The notes under the pieces were generated by a model. It saw only the letters and a list, made by a program, of their open reading frames with translations. It did no database searches and was not told the origin of the DNA. A stretch of DNA of 14,864 nucleotides from Deltaproteobacteria bacterium (GTDB taxonomy: Bacteria > Desulfobacterota > JAENJC01). Shown here one piece after another: positions 6,554-12,819 of this stretch. Location: the NCBI GenBank assembly GCA_016208525.1, contig JACQYJ010000028.1:1-14864 (forward strand), written 5' to 3'. How positions within the stretch are numbered: the stretch's first letter is position 1; each line of letters begins with the position of its first letter. Both the position numbers and the translations under genes were made by a program.

Positions 6554-7567
6554 ATGAAAATTACAAAGCTTCACTTACTGCTTCTGGTTTCACTATTCAT
6601 TATTAACTGCTCACTGTTCACTGTTACAGCTAATGCTGCTGTCCCAGTCATAAAGATTGACGGTTCAAGCACCGTGTATCCGATAACCGAGGCTGTCGCC
6701 GAGGAGTTCCAGAAGGAAAAGAGAGGTTCTGCCAGGGTTACAGTAGGAATATCCGGGACAGGAGGCGGTTTTAAAAAATTCTGCCGCGGCGAAACCGATA
6801 TTCAGGACGCCTCGCGCCCGATACTCACAAAGGAGATGGAGGTATGCAAGAAGGCAGGCGTTCAGTATATTGAGCTGCCTGTGGCATACGACGCCCTGAC
6901 TGTAGTGATAAATCCAAAGAACGACTGGATCAAGAGCATGACCGTTGCTGAACTCAAGAAGATATGGGAACCTGCCGCCCAGGGTAAGATAACTAAGTGG
7001 AACCAGGTCAACCCTGCATGGCCTGCTGCGCCGCTGAGCCTTTTCGGCCCCGGCGCCGATTCTGGCACCTTTGACTACTTTACAGAGGCCATTGTCGAGA
7101 AGGCCAAGTCAAGCAGGGGCGATTTTACCGCAAGCGAGGACGATAACGTCCTGGTCCAGGGCGTAAGCCGCGATGTCAATGCCCTTGGTTACTTCGGTTA
7201 TGCCTACTATGTCGAAAACACCGATAAGCTGAAGGCCGTTCCGATAGTGGAAAAGGAAGGTAAACCGGCAGTCTCTCCTTCTTTCGAAACGGTAATGAAC
7301 GGAACATACCAGCCGCTGGCGCGACCCATCTTTATCTACATTAACGCCAAGTCCGTGGACAAGCCGAAGGTCAAGGAGTTTGTGGATTTCTACCTCAAAC
7401 ATGCGGCAAAACTGGTAAAAGAGGTAAAGTATGTGCCGATCCCGGATGAGGACTTCAAACTGGTTATAGAGGCATTCGGCAAGAAGAAGCTCGGCACCGG
7501 CTTTGGCGGCGTTGCTGAGGTTGGCGTGCTGATCAAGGACCTTCTGAAGAGAGAAGGAATACACTAA
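6554..7567 (+). CDS. pstS: Periplasmic phosphate-binding protein PstS
   Basis: PstS is the high-affinity phosphate receptor of the PstSCAB ABC importer. ATG codons occur at 6542, 6551 and 6554. GGAGG (6544-6548) overlaps the first and is correctly spaced for 6554, giving 337 residues. The signal peptide runs through LLLLVSLFIINCSLF and probably ends at ANAA, before VPVIKIDGSSTVYPIT. Family motifs follow: the DGSST phosphate loop, GISGTGGGFKKFCRGETDIQ with DASRPI, YDALTVVINP, GPGADSGTFDYF (phosphate-contact loop), and GYFGYAYY. It sits directly downstream of a Pho box. A 7-bp tandem repeat encodes part of the signal peptide. About 240 bp of repeat DNA separates it from pstC. The Cys in the signal region is not in a convincing lipobox. 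Confidence 0.94.
   Translation: MKITKLHLLLLVSLFIINCSLFTVTANAAVPVIKIDGSSTVYPITEAVAEEFQKEKRGSARVTVGISGTGGGFKKFCRGETDIQDASRPILTKEMEVCKKAGVQYIELPVAYDALTVVINPKNDWIKSMTVAELKKIWEPAAQGKITKWNQVNPAWPAAPLSLFGPGADSGTFDYFTEAIVEKAKSSRGDFTASEDDNVLVQGVSRDVNALGYFGYAYYVENTDKLKAVPIVEKEGKPAVSPSFETVMNGTYQPLARPIFIYINAKSVDKPKVKEFVDFYLKHAAKLVKEVKYVPIPDEDFKLVIEAFGKKKLGTGFGGVAEVGVLIKDLLKREGIH
6603..6630 (+). repeat. Heptanucleotide tandem repeat in the PstS signal peptide
   Basis: Four 7-bp units follow in tandem: TTAACTG, CTCACTG, TTCACTG, TTACAGC (the last degenerate). They encode NCSLFTVT within the hydrophobic signal sequence. The period matches the two heptamer arrays found in phoR. Confidence 0.55.
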
Positions 7568-7578
7568 AAAACTGCTTT

Positions 7579-7769
7579 AACCACGGAGACACAGAGAACA
7601 TAGAGAGACACGGAGATGATTGCTCAAACAGGAAAACCAAAAGGATTGTTGATAAATTTTCCTTGTGAAAACAGAAAGAACCACTGGTGTCGCTTGTCAT
7701 AGAAGAGTCTGCAAAGTTGCCCATACGGTTAATCTCCGTGAAACTCCGTGCTCTCTGTGCCTCTGTGGT
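7579..7769. repeat. CACAGAG-type long inverted repeat, copy 1
   Basis: The arms are at 7580-7617 (ACCACGGAGACACAGAGA at the start, CACGGAGAT at the end) and about 7732-7769 (ATCTCCGTG at the start, CTCTGTGCCTCTGTGGT at the end). They are inverted to each other, with divergence only in the middle. The 114 bp between them hold a degraded coding fragment. The unit fills the gap between pstS and pstC; the remaining 41 bp carry only the pstC ribosome site. Confidence 0.85.
7619..7702 (+). pseudogene. Possible GxxExxY-protein C-terminal fragment
   Basis: Between the two CACAGAG arms, one frame reads IAQTGKPKGLLINF and then runs to a TAG. This resembles the C-terminal TG..xGLLINF segment of GxxExxY proteins (a PDDEXK-like family of about 130 residues). 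As I recall, those genes often lie next to CACAGAG-type repeats. Only about 28 codons remain, without the GxxExxY motif or a start. It would be a deletion remnant of a repeat-associated gene. The match is short, so the call is tentative. Confidence 0.35.
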
Positions 7770-7810
7770 GAGTTGCTACTTTCAATAAATGTACTTAAAG
7801 GTGTTAATTA

Positions 7811-8731
7811 GTGCCGTCAAACAAAGCTAACAATAAATACTCAGGCCGCAGCCGTTTGCGGCGTGTGCGCGAATTTATTATTGAATCAGTCCTTTTCCTT
7901 GCCGCTCTGTCATCGGTGGCCACCACATTCGCAATTGTGTCAATACTTGTCATCGAGTCCATCCCGTTTTTCAGGCATGTCCCGCTGCTTGATTTTCTTA
8001 CAGACGCTCAGTGGACGCCCCTGTTTGACGACGCCCATTACGGCATCATGCCTCTCATGGCAGGCACCCTCGTAACAACCGCTGTCGCATTGCTGGTTGC
8101 CATCCCTCTGGGCACTATCATTGCTATATATCTTTGTGAATTCGCCCCGCACCGTGTGCGTGAAATAATAAAACCATTCCTCGAACTGCTTGGCGCCGTC
8201 CCTACCGTTGTATTCGGATATTTTGCCCTTATCTTCGTGACCCCTGTCCTGCAAAAGCTCATCCCTGCCTTACCCGGATTTAATATGTTGAGCGCTGGAC
8301 TGGTAATGGGTATAATGATCGTGCCTTATATCGCATCAGTAAGCGAGGACGCCATGCATGCAGTTCCGAAGCACATCCTTGAAGGCTCTTATGCCATGGG
8401 AGCAACGAGGTTCCAGACCGCTGTCAGGGTGATTATACCAAGCGCTTTTTCAGGCATTGCCGCCGCCTATATACTCGGCATATCCCGCGCAGTTGGAGAA
8501 ACAATGATTGTGGCCATAGCCGCCGGTCAGCAGCCGAACCTGACATTGAACCCCATGGAACCCGCGGCAACCATTAGCGCGTATATCGTCCAGGTCAGCC
8601 TGGGAGACCTGCCACACGGAAGCATAGGATATCAGACCATATTCGTCGCGGGCCTGTCACTGATGCTGATCACCCTGATCTTCAATATTGTCGGCTACTT
8701 TCTGGCGAAACGATTCAGGGAGGTTTATTGA
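7811..8731 (+). CDS. pstC: Phosphate ABC transporter permease PstC
   Basis: This 306-residue inner-membrane permease of the PstSCAB phosphate importer starts at GTG 7811, 9 nt after AAAGG. Six hydrophobic segments can be seen from about residue 25 onward. The ABC-permease EAA loop is present as EGSYAMGATRFQTAVRVIIP, and GISRAVGETM follows in the next segment, as in PstC/PstA. The length is normal for the family. PstC and PstA together form the channel through which phosphate released by PstS passes. The stop TGA overlaps the pstA ATG by 1 base, so the two are translationally coupled. It may be transcribed from the pstS promoter through the repeat region; I see no separate promoter. Confidence 0.94.
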   Translation: MPSNKANNKYSGRSRLRRVREFIIESVLFLAALSSVATTFAIVSILVIESIPFFRHVPLLDFLTDAQWTPLFDDAHYGIMPLMAGTLVTTAVALLVAIPLGTIIAIYLCEFAPHRVREIIKPFLELLGAVPTVVFGYFALIFVTPVLQKLIPALPGFNMLSAGLVMGIMIVPYIASVSEDAMHAVPKHILEGSYAMGATRFQTAVRVIIPSAFSGIAAAYILGISRAVGETMIVAIAAGQQPNLTLNPMEPAATISAYIVQVSLGDLPHGSIGYQTIFVAGLSLMLITLIFNIVGYFLAKRFREVY

Positions 8732-9654
8732 TGCCTGAGCAGTCCATTGACGATATCCGCAGAATGATTGCGCGGCATAAACTGCGGGATCACATATTCG
8801 CCATAGTAGGCATCCTCTCACTCATGGTGGGGATTCTGACTTTACTGGCATTATTTACGGAGCTGGCAATTGAAGGAGCGCCGCGTATAGGCTGGAAGTT
8901 ATTTGCCTCCTTCCCTTCCCGTCACCCGGAGGAAGCGGGGATACTTTCCGCATGGGTAGGCACAACTCTGATCATGCTGGTTACGGCCGCTTCCGCCGTT
9001 CCCCTCGGCGTAGCATCAGCCGTCTATCTTGAGGAATATGCCCGAAAAAACTGGCTTACCGCCATAATCGAGATAAATGTGACAAACCTGGCAGGCGTGC
9101 CGTCCATTGTTTACGGCCTGCTGGCGCTGGGGTTATTTGTCTATAAACTTGACTTCGGGCAGAGCATCCTTTCTGCCGGCCTTACACTTGCCCTCCTGAT
9201 ATTGCCGATTGTAATAGTGTCTGCAAGGGAGGCCATCCGCGCTGTTCCCGGGAGCATAAGGGAGGCGGCCTATGCCTTAGGCGCCACCAAATGGCAGACA
9301 GTGAGGGACCATGTCCTGCCGTATTCCCTTGGCGGGATACTTACGGGAACTATAATGGGACTGTCAAGGGCAATAGGAGAGACCGCCCCTGTCATCACCA
9401 TCGGCGCTCTGACATTCATAGCGTTCCTGCCGCAGTCTCCTTTCAGCGGCGATTTCCCCTTCGTGTCCTTCAGGTGGCTGATGGACCCTTTTACTGTGAT
9501 GCCTATACAGATGTTTAACTGGACATCCCGTCCAGAAGCGGCGTTTCAACATAATGCAGCTGCTGCCGGAGTAATCCTCCTGGTCATGACGCTCATAATG
9601 AATGGAATAGCTATTTACATAAGATACAGATTCAGAAAGAGGATAAAATGGTAG
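8731..9654 (+). CDS. pstA: Phosphate ABC transporter permease PstA
   Basis: PstA is the second membrane subunit of the Pst importer, 307 residues from ATG 8731. That start overlaps the pstC stop (TGATG) and has GGGAGG 7 nt upstream, so it is preferred over the TTG one codon earlier. Six membrane segments are apparent. Diagnostic stretches are TNLAGVPSIVYGLLALGLFV, the EAA loop REAAYALGATKWQTVRDHVL, and GLSRAIGETAPVITIGA. The charged C-terminal RYRFRKRIKW ends in the cytosol. The pstB ATG lies 7 bp inside the 3' end, another coupled junction. Nothing appears to be missing. Confidence 0.95.
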   Translation: MPEQSIDDIRRMIARHKLRDHIFAIVGILSLMVGILTLLALFTELAIEGAPRIGWKLFASFPSRHPEEAGILSAWVGTTLIMLVTAASAVPLGVASAVYLEEYARKNWLTAIIEINVTNLAGVPSIVYGLLALGLFVYKLDFGQSILSAGLTLALLILPIVIVSAREAIRAVPGSIREAAYALGATKWQTVRDHVLPYSLGGILTGTIMGLSRAIGETAPVITIGALTFIAFLPQSPFSGDFPFVSFRWLMDPFTVMPIQMFNWTSRPEAAFQHNAAAAGVILLVMTLIMNGIAIYIRYRFRKRIKW

Positions 9655-10418
9655 ATGAAAAAATCAAGGCAGAGGTCAGGAACCTGAATTTTTATTACGG
9701 TTCGGTGAAGGCATTAAAAGATATAAACCTCAATATTGCCGAAAAAAAGGTTACCGCGCTGATTGGCCCGTCCGGTTGCGGAAAGACCACTTATCTCAGG
9801 TGCTTCAACAGGATGCATGACCTTTACCCTAACAACCGGTATGAAGGGGAAATAATCCTGCACCCGGATGCTCTTAATATCGCTGGCCCCGATATCGACC
9901 CCATAGAGGTAAGGATGAGGATCAGTATGGTATTCCAGAGGCCCAACCCTTTCCCCAAGACGATTTACGAAAACGTGGCCTATGGACCAAGGGTGAGGGG
10001 GATAAGGAGGAGGAGTGAGCTGGATGAAAGAGTTGAAAAGTCATTAAGGGGCGCCGCGATATGGGAGGAGGCAAAGGACAGGCTCCATGACCTGGCCTTT
10101 AACCTCTCAGGAGGTCAGCAGCAGAGACTCTGCATAGCAAGGGCCCTTGCTACCGATCCTGAGATACTTTTATTTGATGAACCTACATCGGCCCTTGATC
10201 CGATAGCTACGGCAAAGATAGAAGAACTGATCCTTGAGCTGAAGAAAGAAGTAACCATATTAATTGTGACTCACAATATGCAACAGGCTGCGAGGGTTTC
10301 AGACTACACGGCATTTATGTATATAGGAGAGCTGATCGAATTCGATAAAACGGAAAAGGTCTTCACAGTCCCGTCTCACAAGCTTACAGAAGATTACATA
10401 ACAGGAAGGTTTGGATAG
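9648..10418 (+). CDS. pstB: Phosphate ABC transporter ATPase PstB
   Basis: This 256-residue cytosolic ATPase drives phosphate import through PstCA. All ATP-binding-cassette elements are present: Walker A GPSGCGKT (40-47), Q-loop Q97 in VFQRPNPFP, signature LSGGQ (153-157), Walker B ILLFDE (173-178), D-loop SALD and switch H209 in THNM. RPNPFPKTIYENVAYGPR is characteristic of PstB. The start ATG overlaps the pstA stop by 7 bases (ATGGTAG). The stop TAG is followed after 1 bp by a GGGGACTGTCCC repeat, which separates it from phoU. Confidence 0.96.
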   Translation: MVDEKIKAEVRNLNFYYGSVKALKDINLNIAEKKVTALIGPSGCGKTTYLRCFNRMHDLYPNNRYEGEIILHPDALNIAGPDIDPIEVRMRISMVFQRPNPFPKTIYENVAYGPRVRGIRRRSELDERVEKSLRGAAIWEEAKDRLHDLAFNLSGGQQQRLCIARALATDPEILLFDEPTSALDPIATAKIEELILELKKEVTILIVTHNMQQAARVSDYTAFMYIGELIEFDKTEKVFTVPSHKLTEDYITGRFG

Positions 10419-10419
10419 A

Positions 10420-10478
10420 GGGGACTGTCCCGATTTACGGACGGAGTGAAACGGAGTCGTAGAATAGGGACTGTCCCC
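10420..10478 (+). repeat. GGGGACTGTCCC palindromic repeat, copy 3 (59 bp)
   Basis: This copy has the same orientation and architecture as copy 1: GGGGACTGTCCC, GATTTACGGA, GTGAAACGGAGTCGTAGAAT, GGGACTGTCCCC. It begins 1 bp after the pstB stop. The phoU ribosome site lies just beyond it. Confidence 0.87.
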
Positions 10479-10507
10479 GGTATTGAAATCAGCCACTTGG
10501 AGGAAAC

Positions 10508-11095
10508 ATGTCCGATACACACACAATAAGACAGTACGAAGAAGAGCTTCGGCAAATAAAGGAGAAGGTCCTTCGCCTGGGCGGCCTTGTCGAGGAAGGG
10601 ATTGCTAATTCCATAAAGGCCCTGGTGGAAAGGGATACGCAACTGGCTGAAAGGACCATTGAAAATGACCATGTTGTGAACGGTCTGGAGGTTGAGATTG
10701 ACGAGCTGTGCCTCAAGGTGCTGGCGCTGCGCCAACCTGCGGCTTCAGACCTGAGGCTTATCACAACAGCCGTAAAGATCATCACCGACCTTGAAAGGAT
10801 CGGGGATATGGCTGTAAACGTCTGTGAAAGGGTCATGGAGCTCAACGATGAGCCGCCCCTGAAGCCTTATATAGATATACCAAGGATGGCTGTTGCGGCC
10901 CAGAGGATGTTGAAAGAGAGCCTGGATGCCTTTGTAAACGGGGACACAGACCTGGCCACAAAGGTCCTTAGGGAGGACGACTTTGTTGACGACCTTAACA
11001 GGCAGATATTTAGGGAGCTCCTGACATTCATGATGGAGGAACCAAACACCAAGGGAAAGGTGATAAGGCATATAAAACAGGCATTGGAAGGATGA
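10508..11095 (+). CDS. phoU: Phosphate signalling protein PhoU, with internal C-terminal deletion
   Basis: PhoU is a cytosolic helical-bundle protein that links PstB status to the PhoR kinase and lowers Pho expression when phosphate is plentiful. The start ATG 10508 follows GGAGG. The first PhoU repeat is complete, with the metal-binding motif DLERIGDMAVNVCERV at residues 94-109. The second repeat begins normally (RELLTFMMEEPNT, to residue 181) but runs straight into KGKVIRHIKQALEG. The expected roughly 33 residues with the second E..ER(I/V)AD.A.NIAE motif are missing, so the protein is 195 residues instead of about 215-225. The reading frame is kept. The stop codon lies inside an inverted repeat. 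Either it is a functional shortened form or the deletion is an artefact; loss of the second metal site would be expected to impair function. Confidence 0.85.
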   Translation: MSDTHTIRQYEEELRQIKEKVLRLGGLVEEGIANSIKALVERDTQLAERTIENDHVVNGLEVEIDELCLKVLALRQPAASDLRLITTAVKIITDLERIGDMAVNVCERVMELNDEPPLKPYIDIPRMAVAAQRMLKESLDAFVNGDTDLATKVLREDDFVDDLNRQIFRELLTFMMEEPNTKGKVIRHIKQALEG

Positions 11096-11174
11096 AGGAT
11101 AAAGGATGAGGGATGAATTTCAAATCAAAATCATAAATTCCATTCATCCTTCAGCCCTCATCCCTCATCCTTTT
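11088..11174. repeat. GGATGAGGGATGAA inverted repeat after phoU
   Basis: The left arm (11088-11120) is made of AAGGATGAAGGATAAAGGAT plus GAGGGATGAATTT. The right arm (11137-11174) carries the complement (ATTCATCCTTCAGCCCTCAT, then CCCTCATCCTTTT). The 16-bp loop is AT-rich. The phoU TGA lies within the left arm. The right arm ends in TTTT, so the hairpin might also work as a terminator. Confidence 0.75.
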
Positions 11175-11180
11175 CGTTAA

Positions 11181-11201
11181 CGTAGAATAGGGACTGTCCC
11201 C
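11181..11201 (+). repeat. Half copy of the GGGGACTGTCCC repeat (copy 4)
   Basis: CGTAGAATAGGGACTGTCCC(C) equals the right end of copy 3. The left half is missing; the preceding bases belong to the GGATGAGG inverted repeat. It ends 11 bp before the phoB ATG, in the place where a Shine-Dalgarno would be expected. None better than GGA is visible. Confidence 0.8.
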
Positions 11202-11212
11202 GGATTGTAACT

Positions 11213-11773
11213 ATGCCCACTATCCTTATAATAGATGACGAACAGGACATCCTGGACCTTCTCTCCTATAACCTTAAGAAAGAAGGGTTCTCCACCCTTA
11301 CCGCCAAAGACGGGATAAACGGGAAGGAAGCGGCCAGGAGTTCAAATCCGGACATTATAATCCTCGACCTCATGCTTCCAGGGATAGACGGACTGGAGCT
11401 ATGCAGGATGTTGAAGAAAGACCCCAAAACTGCCTTGATACCGATAATCATGCTTACTGCCAGGGGGCAGGAGACCGATAAGATAACCGGACTGGAAACG
11501 GGAGCAGACGACTATGTGACAAAACCGTTCAGCGTAAGGGAGATTACGGCAAGGGTCAGGGCGATGCTCAGGAGGACCAGATCGGGGCGCGCTGTAAATG
11601 AGGTCTATGACTTCGGAGGGCTCCATGCAGACATCTCAACCCACGAGGTCAGGCTTAACGGAAGGGTTATAACGCTGAGCCCCCTCGAATTCAGGCTTTT
11701 AAACTGGAAAAGCTTAAAGACGAAAAAGAGCAGAGAGAGGCCATCCTTGCCAGCATGGAAGAGGGGGTTATAG
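11213..11773 (+). pseudogene. phoB: PhoB-type response regulator, DNA-binding domain truncated
   Basis: The receiver domain is complete (residues 1-120), with acidic pair D8/D9, phosphoacceptor D52 (ILDLMLPGIDG), T82 and K104 (VTKPFS), and it is PhoB-like. A linker and the first beta-strands of the winged-helix domain follow (FGGLHADISTHEVRLNGRVI, TLSPLEFRLL). At about 11695-11701 the sequence switches into phoR in another frame, and the last 23 residues are out-of-frame phoR sequence. The recognition helix and wing (roughly 60-65 residues) are missing, so this product could not bind Pho boxes as PhoB does. It may still be phosphorylated. It would normally activate the promoters at 4483 and 6487. 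The deletion joins two adjacent genes of the same operon; its reality needs read support. Confidence 0.85.
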
Positions 11774-12778
11774 TCACAGACCCTAAAGGGAACGTTACAA
11801 TGGCCAACAGAAAGGCTGAAGAGCTGTTCGGCAAAGAACTCCTTGAGAAAAGGGTTGTTGAGATATCAAGGAACCCTGAGCTTCACAGGATCATTGAGGA
11901 GGGGAGTGAAAAGGGAGAGACGGTAGCAGGTGAGATAACTATTGCTGTCCAACATCCCATAAGCCTCTCAGTGACAATGACCCCTCTCATTCGCAATACT
12001 GAAAGGCTCGGTTCGGTCATAGTCTTCCATGAGATAACTCTGCTCAAAAAACTTGAGACCATGAGGATAGACTTTGTGGCCAATGTGTCCCACGAGCTTA
12101 AGACTCCGCTGACCGCCATTAAAGGGTTTGCTGAGACATTAAAGGAAGGGGCCATTAACGACAAGGAACACGCCGCCAGGTTTGTTGATATAATAAAGGA
12201 GAATGCCGACAGGCTCTCAAGGCTTGTAGAAGACCTCCTGACCCTGTCCAACATCGAACTGGGTAAGGTAAGCTTTGATATAAGGGATGTAGATGTGGAG
12301 GAAGCAGCAAGGATCGTTATTTCAACCCTTGAACCAAAGGCAAAGGCAAAGGGGCTAAGCCTTGAACTGGATATTGAAAAAGGGGTCCTTGCCCTTTCCG
12401 ACAAAGACAGGCTGGCTCAGATACTTTTAAATCTCGTTGACAACGGTATCAAATTTACAGAAAAGGGGAGCGTGAAGATACAGGCACGCTCTATTTCGGA
12501 ATTCGGAATTCGGAATTCGGAATTAATAGAAGAGAAATACTCCGCAATCCGCAATCCGCAATCCGCATTTATAGAGATTTGTGTCACTGACACCGGACCC
12601 GGAATACCTCCAAAGGATGGGTGAAACCGGCCTGGGACTTGCCATTGTAAAGCACCTTGTAGCTTCAATGGGCGGGAAGTTAAGTATTGAAAGTGAACAC
12701 GGCAAAGGAACAAGGATAAGCTTTACCATGCCTCCGGCAGAAATACAAAGGATGAACTCCCCCCAACCCCCTCTTTAA
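11701..12778 (+). pseudogene. phoR: PhoR-type sensor histidine kinase, N-terminus and part of ATPase domain lost
   Basis: Phosphate-regulon kinase sequence starts abruptly at KLEKLKDEKEQREAILASME (11701), so the membrane anchor and start of the sensor are gone. A PAS domain (GVIVTDPKGNVTMANRKAEE) and the dimerisation helix with the phospho-His codon at 12091-12093 (NVSHELKTPLTAIKGFAETL) follow. The N-box is QILLNLVDNGIKFT and the G1 box is DTGPGIPP. At 12615-12622 the frame breaks. The G2 box GETGLGLAIVKHLVASMGG continues in a different frame (from 12581), with about 20-25 residues including the F-box missing. The C-terminal NSPQPPL and the stop come from a palindromic repeat. Two heptamer arrays are encoded in frame before G1. 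As it stands, neither piece can make a working kinase. Confidence 0.85.
12495..12567 (+). repeat. Two heptanucleotide tandem arrays inside phoR
   Basis: The first array (12495-12524) has four TTCGGAA units plus TT. The second (12541-12567) has nearly four TCCGCAA units. They are 16 bp apart and encode the in-frame segment SEFGIRNSEL...SAIRNPQSAF. That segment lies in the loop between two beta-strands of the kinase ATPase domain, where PhoR homologues usually have only a few residues. Confidence 0.85.
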
Positions 12779-12790
12779 TTAAAGAGGGGG
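12767..12790. repeat. Perfect 24-bp palindrome between phoR and aspS (possible bidirectional terminator)
   Basis: CCCCCTCTTTAA is followed immediately by its exact complement. It is bordered by CCCCCAA on the left and TGCCAAAGGCGGGGG on the right, which extend the symmetry imperfectly. It supplies the phoR-fragment TAA and lies 30 bp from the aspS stop. A hairpin would form in transcripts from both convergent genes, although there is no terminal T-run. Confidence 0.75.
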
Positions 12791-12819
12791 TGCCAAAGGC
12801 GGGGGCGTTATGTGCTTTA

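Noticed and set aside
6590..6612. PstS as a lipoprotein (Cys in the signal region)
   Set aside because: LFIINC lacks a small residue before Cys, and a normal ANAA cleavage site follows.
11205..11211. TTGTAAC before phoB as a Pho half-site
   Set aside because: It is a single half-site with no partner at 11 bp and no -10 downstream before the ATG.
12495..12567. Heptamer arrays as a CRISPR or binding-site array
   Set aside because: Units are 7 bp with no spacers and they are translated in frame within phoR, so this is a tandem repeat only.
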